A program made the translations under genes and the position numbers. A stretch of 64,000 nucleotides of DNA from Roseibium porphyridii (lineage in GTDB: Bacteria; Pseudomonadota; Alphaproteobacteria; Rhizobiales; Stappiaceae): positions 4,568,001 to 4,632,000 of the forward strand of contig NZ_CP120863.1 of NCBI RefSeq assembly GCF_026191725.2, written 5' to 3'. How positions within the stretch are numbered: the first letter of the stretch is position 1; every line of letters begins with the position of its first letter. This document shows, piece after piece, positions 51,590-61,261 of this stretch. The notes beneath the pieces are model-generated. The model was given only the letters and a program-made list of their open reading frames with translations, had not been told where the DNA came from and did no database searches.

Positions 51590-53212
51590 ATGTCCTTCTT
51601 GAAATCCTTATTCCTGATCCTGGGTCTTGTCACTGGCGCCATCGCGAGCCCAGCACTTGCCCAGTCCGAGCCGGAAACGCTCCGCCCGTTGATTAACGAG
51701 CTTGCCAAAGGCAAATATGCCGAAACGGAACAGCAGATCGGCGCCCTGGCTGCAACGGGCGATCCTGCTGTTGCACCAGCGCTGAAAGCACTCAGCGAAG
51801 GCGATCTCTTCTTTCGCAAGTCCGACGGCGCCGTCTTCATCGCTGAAAAGCAAGGCAAGTCTTATAACCTGACGGATCCATTGACGCTCGAGACAGCAGG
51901 GGAAGCCGGAAGACGCGAAGTCAAAAAAATCAAGGTCAACAACAAGCTGCGCCGGGTGATCCGGTCGGCGCTTGGTTCCTTGACGCTGATGGCATCGGAC
52001 CCGAAGGTGCGGCGACAGGCGGCTGTGGCAATTTTCAAGGCCAAGGATCCGGACGGCATTGAAGCACTTGATGTCGCACTTGCTGCAGAAGAAGACGAAG
52101 GTGTGCGCCGTGTCATGGAGCAGGCTCGTGCGGCAGCCGTTTTGAATTCAGATCTTGATGAGACGCAAAAGCTTGACGCTGTTGCCACTCTGTCGGACAT
52201 GGGCAACAGAGATGCCCTTTCGTTGCTTTTAAGTGTCAGAGCCTCGTCTGAAGGCGCGGTCCAATCCGCTGCAAGCGACGCCGTTACAAAGATTGAAAAG
52301 TCAATTGCCGCTTGGGATGCGGCCCAAAACATCTGGTACGGGGTGTCGCTGGGATCGGTTTTGTTGCTGGCGGCAATCGGTCTTGCCATTACGTTTGGTG
52401 TGATGGGCGTCATTAACATGGCGCATGGCGAGATGGTGATGATCGGCGCCTACACCACTTTTGTGGTTCAAGACGTGATCCGCACCTCTATGCCGGGGCT
52501 GTTTGAATACTCGCTCTTTATTGCGCTTCCGCTTGCCTTCATTGTCGCCGGCTTGATTGGGATTGCGATCGAACGCGGCGTCATACGCTGGCTTTACGGT
52601 CGGCCTCTTGAAACCTTGCTCGCAACATGGGGCATTTCACTGATCCTGCAACAAGCCGTGCGCTCGATCTTCGGGCCGACCAACAGGGAAGTCGGCAATC
52701 CTGACTGGATGTCTGGAGCGTTCGAGCTTGGACAAATGACAATCACCTATAACCGGATGTGGATCATCGTCTTTGCATTGCTGGTTTTTGCAGGACTGAT
52801 GCTGGTTCTCAAGAAAACTCCCTTTGGCCTTTATACACGCGCGGTTACACAGAACAGGCGCATGGCCGCCTCCATGGGTATTCGCACCCCGTGGATCGAC
52901 GCTCTGACCTTCGGGCTCGGATCGGGCATTGCCGGTATAGCGGGTGTCGCGCTCAGCCAGATCGACAATGTCTCCCCCAATCTCGGCCAAGGCTACATCA
53001 TCGACAGTTTCATGGTTGTCGTGTTCGGTGGGGTCGGAAATCTCTGGGGCACACTCGTCGGTGCGATGACACTCGGGGTCGTCAACAAGTTTCTTGAGCC
53101 TTATGCCGGCGCCGTGCTCGGCAAGATCTTCGTGCTCGTCTTCATCATTCTCTTTATTCAAAAGCGTCCAAGAGGCCTCTTTGCCCTCAAGGGCCGGGCA
53201 GTTGAAGCATGA
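51590..53212 (+). CDS. urtB: Urea ABC transporter permease UrtB
   Basis: A 540-residue permease from ATG 51590, where a signal-like segment begins (MSFLKSLFLILGLVTGAIAS). Residues about 25-270 form a periplasmic helical, HEAT-like domain characteristic of long UrtB proteins (RRQAAVAIFKAKDPDGIEAL). The LivH-type permease follows (LAITFGVMGVINMAHGEMVM, ETLLATWGISLILQQAVRSI). The extra domain is absent from the fmdE product. The stop overlaps the urtC start (ATGA at 53209). Confidence 0.9.
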   Translation: MSFLKSLFLILGLVTGAIASPALAQSEPETLRPLINELAKGKYAETEQQIGALAATGDPAVAPALKALSEGDLFFRKSDGAVFIAEKQGKSYNLTDPLTLETAGEAGRREVKKIKVNNKLRRVIRSALGSLTLMASDPKVRRQAAVAIFKAKDPDGIEALDVALAAEEDEGVRRVMEQARAAAVLNSDLDETQKLDAVATLSDMGNRDALSLLLSVRASSEGAVQSAASDAVTKIEKSIAAWDAAQNIWYGVSLGSVLLLAAIGLAITFGVMGVINMAHGEMVMIGAYTTFVVQDVIRTSMPGLFEYSLFIALPLAFIVAGLIGIAIERGVIRWLYGRPLETLLATWGISLILQQAVRSIFGPTNREVGNPDWMSGAFELGQMTITYNRMWIIVFALLVFAGLMLVLKKTPFGLYTRAVTQNRRMAASMGIRTPWIDALTFGLGSGIAGIAGVALSQIDNVSPNLGQGYIIDSFMVVVFGGVGNLWGTLVGAMTLGVVNKFLEPYAGAVLGKIFVLVFIILFIQKRPRGLFALKGRAVEA

Positions 53213-54453
53213 TGTCTTCCTTTCTCTTCCGTGCGATGGACGCAAAAGCCGGATTGTTCCTGGCGATACTCGGAGCAGCGATTGTCCTCATTCCGGCTGG
53301 CAATCTTCTGGTTCCGGAGACATCGCCCTTCCATGTGCCGACCTATGCCGTGACGCTAATGGGCAAGTACCTGACCTATGCGCTGCTTGCCCTGGCAGTT
53401 GATCTGGTCTGGGGGTATTGCGGCATTCTCTCGCTCGGCCACGCCGCGTTTTTCGCGCTTGGCGGCTATGCCATGGGCATGTATCTCATGCGTCAGATCG
53501 GTACCCGTGGCGTTTATGGCGACCCGGTCCTACCAGACTTCATGGTGTTTTTGAACTGGGAGCACTTGCCCTGGTACTGGTATGGCTTCGACATGTTCTG
53601 GTTCGCCGCGCTGATGGTGCTGCTGGTGCCAGGTGCTCTTGCCTTCGTGTTCGGCTGGTTCGCGTTCCGCTCGCGTGTTACCGGCGTATACCTTTCCATC
53701 ATCACCCAGGCGCTTACCTACGCCCTGCTGCTTGCCTTTTTCCGCAATGACATGGGCTTCGGCGGCAACAATGGCCTGACTGATTTCAAGGACATTCTCG
53801 GCTTCGATATTCAGGCCGACACGACCCGCGCCGGCCTGTTTGCAGCCTCAGGCCTTGCGCTGGTCTTGTGCTTCCTGATTTGCCGGTCGATCACGCGTTC
53901 AAAGCTCGGCAAGGTTCTCGTAGCTGTTCGCGACGCGGAAAGCCGAACACGTTTTCTGGGATACCGGGTCGAACACTACAAACTGTTTGTTTGGACCCTG
54001 TCCGCCATGATGGCAGGGATTGCAGGCGCGCTATATGTGCCGCAGGTCGGTATCATCAATCCAGGCGAGTTTGCGCCTGCGAATTCCATAGAGGTGGTCA
54101 TCTGGGTGGCCGTTGGCGGACGAGGAACACTGGTCGGTGCGGTTCTCGGTGCAGTTCTGATCAACTTTGCCAAGACCTGGTTCACCGCAGCACTACCGGA
54201 CGTCTGGCTGTTTGCACTTGGTGGCCTTTTCGTCGTGGTCACGCTGTTCCTGCCGAAGGGAATTGTCGGCACTCTTAGCTCCGGTTGGACCGCGTTGAGG
54301 CAACGCAAGATTTCCGCCAGATATGAAGCTGGTTCCGATCAACCGCCAAGCCCTGCGCCCCACTCACCAGGCGCTGCTGCAAACGTCTCCCCTAGAACCG
54401 AGAACACTGCACCTAACGCCTCTGGCGCAGCCAAACCACAGCCTGCGGAGTAA
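53209..54453 (+). CDS. urtC: Urea ABC transporter permease UrtC
   Basis: A 414-residue LivM/UrtC permease with about nine hydrophobic segments. Visible blocks are GKYLTYALLALAVDLVWGYC, GVYLSIITQALTYALLLAFF, and GKVLVAVRDAESRTRFLGYR, the ATPase-contact loop. The C terminus is a long Pro/Ala-rich tail. Translation is coupled to urtB by a 4-base overlap. Confidence 0.9.
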   Translation: MMSSFLFRAMDAKAGLFLAILGAAIVLIPAGNLLVPETSPFHVPTYAVTLMGKYLTYALLALAVDLVWGYCGILSLGHAAFFALGGYAMGMYLMRQIGTRGVYGDPVLPDFMVFLNWEHLPWYWYGFDMFWFAALMVLLVPGALAFVFGWFAFRSRVTGVYLSIITQALTYALLLAFFRNDMGFGGNNGLTDFKDILGFDIQADTTRAGLFAASGLALVLCFLICRSITRSKLGKVLVAVRDAESRTRFLGYRVEHYKLFVWTLSAMMAGIAGALYVPQVGIINPGEFAPANSIEVVIWVAVGGRGTLVGAVLGAVLINFAKTWFTAALPDVWLFALGGLFVVVTLFLPKGIVGTLSSGWTALRQRKISARYEAGSDQPPSPAPHSPGAAANVSPRTENTAPNASGAAKPQPAE

Positions 54454-54457
54454 GTCG

Positions 54458-55204
54458 ATGGCCCGAGCAACAAGCCTTCTCTATCTCGATGGCGTTTCCG
54501 TTTCCTTTGACGGCTTCAAGGCGCTGAACGAGCTTTCATTGATCATTGCTCCAGGGGAAATGCGTGCCATTATTGGTCCCAATGGAGCCGGTAAGACGAC
54601 CATGATGGACGTAATTACAGGCAAAACCCGCCCAGACTCTGGAGAAGTGTTTTTCAATGGTGCCATTGATTTAACTGGTGAAGACGAAGCATCGATTGCC
54701 GAGCTCGGGATTGGCCGCAAGTTTCAAAAACCAACGGTGTTCGAAAGCCACACGGTTTGGGACAACCTTGAGCTTGCGCTTAAAGCTCCACGTGGCCCGT
54801 TTTCAACCCTGTTTCACGTCATCGCTCAGAGCGAAAAGAAACGCATTGACCACCTCCTTGATCTCATACGGCTTGGGTCGAAACGCCATGAATTGGCCGC
54901 CAACCTAAGTCACGGCCAAAAGCAATGGCTCGAGATCGGCATGTTGCTTGCGCAGGACCCGAAACTTCTGCTGGTTGATGAGCCTGCGGCTGGAATGACC
55001 GACGCGGAGACCGCCGAAACCGCGGAACTGTTGAAAGATATCGCCAAGGACCATTCCGTTGTGGTCGTCGAACACGACATGGTCTTCGTGCGATCCCTGG
55101 ATGTCAAAGTTACCGTGCTTCATGAAGGTTCGGTGCTGGCAGAAGGGTCGCTTGATCATGTATCCGCGGATGAGCGGGTTGTCGAAGTTTATCTGGGCCG
55201 TTGA
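54458..55204 (+). CDS. urtD: Urea ABC transporter ATPase UrtD
   Basis: A 248-residue ABC ATPase from ATG 54458, with GGAG seven bases before it; an in-frame upstream codon at 54323 lies inside urtC. Walker A is GPNGAGKTTMMD, the signature NLSHGQKQWLEIGMLL is the UrtD form, Walker B is LLLVDEPAAGM, and the switch His is in VVEHDMVFV. It lies 4 bases after urtC and 3 before urtE. Confidence 0.92.
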   Translation: MARATSLLYLDGVSVSFDGFKALNELSLIIAPGEMRAIIGPNGAGKTTMMDVITGKTRPDSGEVFFNGAIDLTGEDEASIAELGIGRKFQKPTVFESHTVWDNLELALKAPRGPFSTLFHVIAQSEKKRIDHLLDLIRLGSKRHELAANLSHGQKQWLEIGMLLAQDPKLLLVDEPAAGMTDAETAETAELLKDIAKDHSVVVVEHDMVFVRSLDVKVTVLHEGSVLAEGSLDHVSADERVVEVYLGR

Positions 55205-55207
55205 AAC

Positions 55208-55903
55208 ATGCTGCAAGTTGAGAAAATCGATCTTCACTATGGTGCTGCTCAGGCGCTCAAGGGCGTCTCGCTCAACGCCGAAATAGGCAAAGTGACGTGC
55301 CTGATGGGCCGCAATGGTGTTGGCAAAACCTCGACTTTGCGCGCAGTTGCCGGCCAGCATGGCATAAGCTCTGGCAAGATTGTGTGGGATGGAACCGACA
55401 TTTCCACGCTGCCAGCGCATGCGCGCGCAAAAAGCGGCATTGCCATCGTGCCCCAAGGCCGTGAGATTTTTCCGCTCCTGTCGGTGAAGGAAAACCTGGA
55501 GACCGGCTACGCTCCAGTGAAACGCCAGGATCGAAATATCCCGGAAACGATCTACGAACTGTTTCCGGTCCTGAAAGACATGCTGAACCGGCGCGGCGGA
55601 GATCTCTCCGGAGGTCAGCAACAGCAGCTCGCCATTGCACGTGCACTTGTTACCCGGCCAAGGCTTCTGGTCCTGGACGAGCCGACTGAAGGTATTCAAC
55701 CGTCTATCATCAAGGATATCGGACGGGCGATTTCCTGGCTAAGGGATCAAGGCACCATGGCCATTGTGCTTGTCGAACAGTATTTTGAGTTTGCGCGCGA
55801 TCTGGCAGACGACTATTCCGTGATGGACCGCGGCGAAATCGTTCTCTCCGGGTCCGGTGCTGACCTCTGCGAGGCCGAAGTCAGGCGTTTCCTTACAGTC
55901 TGA
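55208..55903 (+). CDS. urtE: Urea ABC transporter ATPase UrtE
   Basis: A 231-residue LivF/UrtE ATPase and last gene of the urt operon. Walker A GRNGVGKTSTLRAV, signature DLSGGQQQQLAIARAL, Walker B LVLDEPTEGIQPSI. It closely resembles the ATPase at 12153-12842, so the two operons are paralogous throughout. No terminator hairpin is obvious in the 172 bases that follow. Confidence 0.92.
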   Translation: MLQVEKIDLHYGAAQALKGVSLNAEIGKVTCLMGRNGVGKTSTLRAVAGQHGISSGKIVWDGTDISTLPAHARAKSGIAIVPQGREIFPLLSVKENLETGYAPVKRQDRNIPETIYELFPVLKDMLNRRGGDLSGGQQQQLAIARALVTRPRLLVLDEPTEGIQPSIIKDIGRAISWLRDQGTMAIVLVEQYFEFARDLADDYSVMDRGEIVLSGSGADLCEAEVRRFLTV

Positions 55904-56075
55904 GATCTTGACGGCTGCCCAGCCTAAAATACTGCAGAGGCTCGTTGCAAAAGCGTAAGGGCAAATTGACCGTCTCCCCATTCAGGTCTGGCCTTTTCCG
56001 GCTGCAGGATGTAATCGGTTCGCAACTTTCGATGATTGGCGTTCGCCGAGAAGCCTCCAAAAGCGGGAATGAACA

Positions 56076-57383
56076 ATGCGCGTTGCAATGATTGGAACCG
56101 GCTATGTCGGTCTGGTGTCCGGAACTTGTTTTGCCGACTTTGGTCACGTCGTGACATGCATTGACAAGGACACCTCCAAGATCGATGCATTGAACAATGG
56201 CGAGATCCCGATCTATGAGCCTGGCCTGCAGGATCTTGTCGCAAAAAACGTTTCTGAAGAACGTCTTTTTTTCACGACCGATCCTGAGGACGCAATCAGA
56301 CAGGCGGACGCGGTTTTTATCGCTGTCGGCACACCAACGCGGCGCGGTGATGGCCATGCGGATCTCACTTATGTCTATGCTGCCGCAGAAGAAATCGCAG
56401 CCTTGATCGAAGGCTTTACCGTTATCGTCACGAAATCGACCGTACCGGTTGGTACAGGTGACGAAGTGGAAGCCATTATTCAGCGAACCAATCCTGATGC
56501 TGAATTCGCGGTGGTTTCGAACCCGGAATTCCTGCGCGAAGGTGCAGCAATCAATGACTTCAAACGCCCTGACCGGGTTGTTGTGGGAACCGAGAGCGAA
56601 CAGGCCGTGGACGTCATGCGTGAGCTTTATCGGCCGCTCTACCTCAACGAAACGCCGATCATTGTCACCCGCAGGCGCACGTCTGAATTGATCAAATATG
56701 CCGCGAATGCATTTCTCGCCGTCAAGATCACCTTTATCAACGAGATCGCAGATCTTTGCGAAAAGGTCGGTGCCAATGTTCAGGAAGTGTCGCGTGGCAT
56801 CGGACTTGATAACCGCATCGGTTCAAAGTTTCTGCACGCTGGCCCAGGCTACGGCGGTTCCTGTTTCCCCAAGGACACACTTGCTCTGTCAAAGATCGCC
56901 GCAGACGCCCAGTCCGACCTGAAAGTGGTCGACTCTGTGATTGAGGTGAATTCAGCCCGAAAAAAGAAGATGGCTGACAAGGTGATTGATTTCTTGGGCG
57001 GAGATGTCGATGGAAAGACCATTGCCCTGCTCGGACTGGCTTTCAAGCCGAATACGGACGACATGCGTGAAGCGCCCAGCCTCGACATTGTCGAAAAATT
57101 GCAAGATGCCGGTGCCAACGTCCGCGCCTTTGATCCTGCAAGCATGGAAGAAGCAGAGAAGCTCATGACGGGTGTTCTGTTCTGCGATGGGCCCTATCAC
57201 GCCATCGAAAACGCGGACGCCGTTGTCATTGTTACCGAGTGGGATCAATTCCGGGCACTGGATCTGGAGCGCATGAAAACGCTTCTAAACGCGCCGAAAG
57301 TGGTGGACCTGCGCAACATTTACACCTCTGACTATATGGGTAGCCGCGGGTTCGAATACACAAGCATTGGTAGAAGCTACTAA
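56076..57383 (+). CDS. ugd: UDP-glucose 6-dehydrogenase
   Basis: A 435-residue NAD-dependent enzyme making UDP-glucuronate from UDP-glucose. The N-terminal Rossmann motif is MRVAMIGTGYVGLVSGTCFA and the catalytic Cys is in GPGYGGSCFPKDTLALS near residue 260. The C-terminal domain includes LLGLAFKPNTDDMREAPSLD. Length is normal. With the sugar transferase downstream it points to surface polysaccharide synthesis. Confidence 0.93.
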   Translation: MRVAMIGTGYVGLVSGTCFADFGHVVTCIDKDTSKIDALNNGEIPIYEPGLQDLVAKNVSEERLFFTTDPEDAIRQADAVFIAVGTPTRRGDGHADLTYVYAAAEEIAALIEGFTVIVTKSTVPVGTGDEVEAIIQRTNPDAEFAVVSNPEFLREGAAINDFKRPDRVVVGTESEQAVDVMRELYRPLYLNETPIIVTRRRTSELIKYAANAFLAVKITFINEIADLCEKVGANVQEVSRGIGLDNRIGSKFLHAGPGYGGSCFPKDTLALSKIAADAQSDLKVVDSVIEVNSARKKKMADKVIDFLGGDVDGKTIALLGLAFKPNTDDMREAPSLDIVEKLQDAGANVRAFDPASMEEAEKLMTGVLFCDGPYHAIENADAVVIVTEWDQFRALDLERMKTLLNAPKVVDLRNIYTSDYMGSRGFEYTSIGRSY

Positions 57384-57655
57384 GTTGTATTGACGGTGAC
57401 AGTATTCAGAATGGTTGTACTTGGTTGCAACCGCTCTGACTCACACCTTTGAAAACGTTACCAAAATTTCACATCACATTTAACTTTGGATTATTGCGCG
57501 ATCAAATTCTGCGTGGTAACCAAATCCTTAACAAGAAGAACTTTTACGAGTTCTGTTAACCAGTTGTTTACGATTTCGTGGCGCGCACAGGACCCAACAG
57601 GTACAATGTTACCGTTGTTCTCCCATTGCACGCGACCGCGCGAGGCTGACGGATT

Positions 57656-58369
57656 TTGGCAAACGAAACTGTCTCATATGACGCTGACGATCATCGCAGC
57701 GGACCGATCAAGCTGTCCGGAATTTCCGGTCTGCAGCCGCGTCGGTTGCGATCTGCGCGAAAGAACAGGTCACGCTTCCTGAAGCGACCTCTCGACGTTG
57801 TCGGAGCAAGCTTCGGGCTCGTCCTGCTGATGCCTTTGTTTGTGCTGATTGCGCTTTCAATCAAACTGACGAGCCGAGGACCTGTTTTTTTCAAGCAGCG
57901 GCGACATGGCTTGAACGGCGTGCCATTCGAAGTGCTGAAGTTCCGGACGATGTACAAGAATATGTGCGACGATAGCGGTGTCGTGCAAACCGTTCAGAAT
58001 GACCCCAGAGTGACACCTGTTGGTTCCTTCCTGCGGAAGAGCAATTTCGACGAGCTGCCCCAGCTGATCAATGTATTGAAGGGGGACATGTCTCTCGTTG
58101 GGCCTCGCCCGCATGTGCCCGGTATGCTCGCCGCCGGCGTTCCGTACGAAGAGTTTGATCCAAGATATATGGATCGCCACAGAATTCTTCCAGGCATTAC
58201 AGGACTGGCACAGGTCAGCGGTTTCAGAGGTGAGACCCGGGAAGAATATCCGGCACGCATGCGGCTGGAGCACGATCTTCACTATGTCGAGAACCAGTCG
58301 CTGCTGCTCGACATAAAGATTATTCTCGAAACCGTGCGAACCGAGTTTTTCAGTGGCAAAGGCTACTGA
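57656..58369 (+). CDS. Initiating sugar transferase (undecaprenyl-phosphate glycosyl-1-phosphate transferase)
   Basis: A 237-residue member of the bacterial sugar transferase family (ExoY/WcaJ catalytic domain). Blocks are [20 protein letters not shown] (the single membrane helix), [44 protein letters not shown] and [11 protein letters not shown]. It lacks the large N-terminal membrane region of WcaJ. The only start available is TTG 57656: a stop lies two codons upstream in frame, and GAGG is 10 bases before it. It transfers a sugar phosphate to the lipid carrier to begin repeat-unit assembly. Confidence 0.88.
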   Translation: MANETVSYDADDHRSGPIKLSGISGLQPRRLRSARKNRSRFLKRPLDVVGASFGLVLLMPLFVLIALSIKLTSRGPVFFKQRRHGLNGVPFEVLKFRTMYKNMCDDSGVVQTVQNDPRVTPVGSFLRKSNFDELPQLINVLKGDMSLVGPRPHVPGMLAAGVPYEEFDPRYMDRHRILPGITGLAQVSGFRGETREEYPARMRLEHDLHYVENQSLLLDIKIILETVRTEFFSGKGY

Positions 58370-58415
58370 GTGCGCCGATCTGAACCGCTAGATTCCATAT
58401 TCCAGACGGACAAAT

Positions 58416-58862
58416 TCAGGCTTTTGACCTGAGCAGGTCCGCAAGATGTCGGACGGCCAGCAGATACCCGTCAACGCCGCATCCTGCCAACACAGCATCC
58501 GCACGCCCTGAAACGTAGGAATGGTGGCGAAAATCCTCGCGTTTATGGATATTCGAGATGTGAACCTCGACAACAGGTGCGTCAAAGGTGTTGAGCGCGT
58601 CAAGAATAGCGATTGACGTGTGTGAATATGCGGCGGGGTTTATGATAATCCCATCGGCCTTCTCGCGGGCCTCATGGATCCAGTCTATGAGTTCATGTTC
58701 AGCATTGCTTTGACGAAATACGATTTCGACCCCGACTTCCGAACCCATGATTTCGCAAAGCCGGCAAACATCATCAAGCGTCTTAGAACCGTATATCTCC
58801 GGTTGCCGTTTCCCAAGAAGGTTGAGATTCGGTCCGTTCAGTATGTAGACAACTTTCGCCAT
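58416..58862 (-). CDS. aroQ: 3-dehydroquinate dehydratase, type II
   Basis: A 148-residue type II dehydroquinase of the shikimate pathway. Diagnostic blocks are [37 protein letters not shown] and [18 protein letters not shown], which contain the catalytic Tyr/His and substrate-binding residues. Length is typical. It is convergent with the sugar transferase gene and not part of an obvious operon. Confidence 0.95.
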   Translation of the reverse strand: MAKVVYILNGPNLNLLGKRQPEIYGSKTLDDVCRLCEIMGSEVGVEIVFRQSNAEHELIDWIHEAREKADGIIINPAAYSHTSIAILDALNTFDAPVVEVHISNIHKREDFRHHSYVSGRADAVLAGCGVDGYLLAVRHLADLLRSKA

Positions 58863-59061
58863 GTAAGATGTTCCCTATTCACCGTCAAAAACGGCAAGAT
58901 TCCTGCAGACATTCCTGCGAAATTGATTGAACTACCACAAAAGATTGTGGACGGCTCCCGATTACACCAAGCATACTTAGACGTGCACTTGCACTCGCCA
59001 GATTTACGCACTATTAACCATAAATCTCCAGTGTGTATGAAAATCACCTAAGCGAGAAATC

Positions 59062-59286
59062 ATGATCAAGCTGCGTGAACGGCTGGACACTTTAGAAGCT
59101 CTGATGTCAGCCATCGAGGGCTATCAGCACCTCCCCATTGACGTTCTGTCTCAGTTCCTTCTGGACCACTATACTGTTGATCTTGATGTGCTGGCCCAAT
59201 TTGCCGATGCAGTGGAAGACAGAAGTTCTGTCGTTGCACAAGGCGGTGAGACGTACCAGTCGGCAAGAGCCGGCGCTGCTGCTTAA
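59062..59286 (+). CDS. Small hypothetical protein (74 aa)
   Basis: A 74-residue, mostly helical acidic protein starting MIKLRERLDTLEALMSAIEG, with leucine-rich heptads in the first half and a small-residue tail. AGCGAG precedes the ATG with fair spacing. It is convergent with the receiver-protein gene. I do not recognise the family; coding is likely but not certain. Confidence 0.5.
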   Translation: MIKLRERLDTLEALMSAIEGYQHLPIDVLSQFLLDHYTVDLDVLAQFADAVEDRSSVVAQGGETYQSARAGAAA

Positions 59287-59322
59287 CCGCAGCCAGAGTT
59301 GGCGGCACGAATATCCTGAAAA

Positions 59323-59862
59323 TCAACCGATTGCGGTAACGTTTTCGACTGGACCATCCTGGCCCGGTGGTTGGCCTTGTGGCTGACCAGGTCCTCCCTG
59401 CCAGATCTTCTGGCGGTTGCGGATTTCCCGCGGTGCAGGACCGAAGTAGGTGGCGGTTTTGATGAAGTCGCGCGGATGCAATATGACGCTCGAGACGCGC
59501 TGATACAGAGACTTCGCAGAAATCGGTTTGGACAACAGTTCATGCACGCCGAGCCGGCGTGCTTCAACGATCCGGCTGCGTTCCGTATGCGCCGTCACCA
59601 TGATTATCGGGATATAAGCAAACGGATTGTTGGGACTGCGGATCATGCGAACCATATCGGCGCCATCCAGAATGGGCATGACCCAATCCAGGATCAAGAT
59701 ATCCGGATTGGCGCGGTCCATCGCCTCGAGGCCGGAAGCACCGTCCTCAGCCTCGACAATTCGGCGCGCGCCAAAACCCTGCAGCATCGTGCGCAGGATC
59801 GTCCGCATATATGCACTGTCTTCGACCAACAAAAATGTCAGCGAGGCAAGATCCAGGCTCAC
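59323..59862 (-). CDS. Single-domain response regulator (CheY-like) with disordered tail
   Basis: A 179-residue receiver protein. The domain occupies residues 8-130: FLLVEDSAYM (acidic pocket), ILILDWVMPILDG (phospho-Asp near 58), VTAHTERS (Thr) and LSKPISAKSL (Lys). The last 40 residues are Gly/Gln/Pro-rich and look disordered. There is no output domain and no kinase nearby. Its role is unknown. Confidence 0.87.
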   Translation of the reverse strand: MSLDLASLTFLLVEDSAYMRTILRTMLQGFGARRIVEAEDGASGLEAMDRANPDILILDWVMPILDGADMVRMIRSPNNPFAYIPIIMVTAHTERSRIVEARRLGVHELLSKPISAKSLYQRVSSVILHPRDFIKTATYFGPAPREIRNRQKIWQGGPGQPQGQPPGQDGPVENVTAIG

Positions 59863-60149
59863 CTAGTCCTCCATGTTTCCTGACAGTGTTGACATGAAAG
59901 TCTGAACAATGAGTTAGCCAGAGGCTTGTGCCTGTCTTGCTTTGAATTGCAGTGGCCAAAGTGCCTGCATGGATTGGCAAGGCGTTTACAAAACCGTTTG
60001 GATGCAAAGAGACGGTTTCATCTCTCGGTAATGTTGCGCCACATTAATCTTTTGTCGCCTATCGGTTTAACACGAGATTCAATTCTGAGCGTCATGGTAA
60101 CGCTGTATCGTCAAAGCCTTAAACACACATTCTACCGGTTGTCCGTCAT

Positions 60150-60317
60150 ATGCCTTTGCAACAAGAAATGTTCCAAAACGAAGAAACGTTTGCTGCCGAG
60201 CAACCGGACGTTGATGTGCGTCAGAGATCTTTTCAGCGCGAGAATCTCTTACTGATTGCCGGTGTCGCGCTGGTATTGCTGGCAGCAGGCATGGCGATGT
60301 CAAACGCATTGGCCTAG
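60150..60317 (+). CDS. Small membrane protein (55 aa)
   Basis: A short frame coding for 55 residues: about 30 polar, Gln/Glu-rich residues followed by one hydrophobic helix (NLLLIAGVALVLLAAGMAM) and an end at SNALA. The hydrophilic-then-hydrophobic design is typical of tail-anchored or small inner-membrane proteins. The ribosome binding site is weak, so the start is uncertain. It lies alone between two minus-strand genes. Confidence 0.45.
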   Translation: MPLQQEMFQNEETFAAEQPDVDVRQRSFQRENLLLIAGVALVLLAAGMAMSNALA

Positions 60318-60352
60318 GCCAGCGGACTCGCATTTAACCGGCAACTTGCCCA

Positions 60353-61030
60353 TCAGGTTTTTGCAAATCTGGCAGTAAACAAGGCAACACATCCAATCAT
60401 CTCAATGGACACCTCGGCGAACCGCGCAGAGAGTTCCGCTCGCAATGCTTCCAGAGTGTCGTCAGCGTTTGCAAACACGCCTCTTGCATTATAGATGCTC
60501 ATGAGCTTGCTTGCGAGCAGAGGGCGTGGATTTGCGACTTGCAAGATGGTTGATCCAAAGACTGTTCCCCCTTCGGAAAGATGGGGTTTCAGGTGATCGA
60601 AGACAACCGACTTTCGAGCCATGGAGCCCGGCAGGCAATGCAGAAGATAGTTCAGGCCAATACTGTCGAAGTGACCAAGAGCGCCGGGTAATGGCACCAT
60701 AGCATCAGCATGAACGGATTTCGGCTTGTACCTGCTGATGCGTTCCGACGCGCTTTCAAGACACTCTCTGTTTGGATCAAGCAGAGTAATTTGCGGTGAC
60801 TTTGCAGGAAACCTGGCCTTGTCGAGGAAGAAGCCGGTTCCGACGCCGATATCAAGATGGCGAGCCGACAAGTTGGCCACGTGATGTCCAATGAGATGCC
60901 TGCTTGGACAGCGCCAGATGAAACGGTTGGAAAACCCCAGAACCAATGCGTCGTAGAGCGCGAGAGTTCTTCGAGAATAGACCGCGTAACCGGGTTTGTT
61001 TTCTTCGGGAAACTTTCCCACGCACAACAT
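60353..61030 (-). CDS. Class I SAM-dependent methyltransferase
   Basis: A 225-residue methyltransferase with motif I HLDIGVGTGFFLDKA near residue 60, motif II LLDPNRECLESAS and a following LNYLLHCLPG. The C terminus ends with a hydrophobic strand (IGCVALFTARFAKT). The substrate is unknown; it resembles small-molecule or lipid methyltransferases. It follows ccoS on the same strand after 76 bases and is probably independent of it. Confidence 0.75.
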   Translation of the reverse strand: MLCVGKFPEENKPGYAVYSRRTLALYDALVLGFSNRFIWRCPSRHLIGHHVANLSARHLDIGVGTGFFLDKARFPAKSPQITLLDPNRECLESASERISRYKPKSVHADAMVPLPGALGHFDSIGLNYLLHCLPGSMARKSVVFDHLKPHLSEGGTVFGSTILQVANPRPLLASKLMSIYNARGVFANADDTLEALRAELSARFAEVSIEMIGCVALFTARFAKT

Positions 61031-61106
61031 CCCAAGGCTGGCGTTAGCACCAAGTCTTAGCAGTGTAGTCGTCAGTACAAGCTCACGCTATCAAATAGAG
61101 CGCCGT

Positions 61107-61256
61107 TCAGTCGGGCAGATCGTCATCGTCCAGAATGCGCCATTTTGCACCTTCCAGATCGTCATACTGGCCGCTCTTGAGAGACCAAAGAAATGCGCCC
61201 AAGCCAAGCGCCCCCAAGAACAAGGCTATCGGGATCAGGAAAATGAGCACATCCAT
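61107..61256 (-). CDS. ccoS: cbb3-type cytochrome oxidase assembly protein CcoS
   Basis: A 49-residue single-span membrane protein: MDVLIFLIPIALFLGALGLG forms the helix, then AFLWSLKSGQYDDLEGAKWR and a short acidic end (DDDDLPD). This is the FixS/CcoS pattern (xxSGQYDDLEGxxxRIL). It is 5 bases after the ccoI stop. It is needed for cofactor insertion into the cbb3 oxidase. Confidence 0.9.
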   Translation of the reverse strand: MDVLIFLIPIALFLGALGLGAFLWSLKSGQYDDLEGAKWRILDDDDLPD

Positions 61257-61261
61257 GAGCG

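Noticed and set aside
54323..54457. Longer N terminus of UrtD overlapping urtC
   Set aside because: This stretch lies inside urtC, and ATG 54458 has a well-spaced GGAG and starts at the family N terminus.
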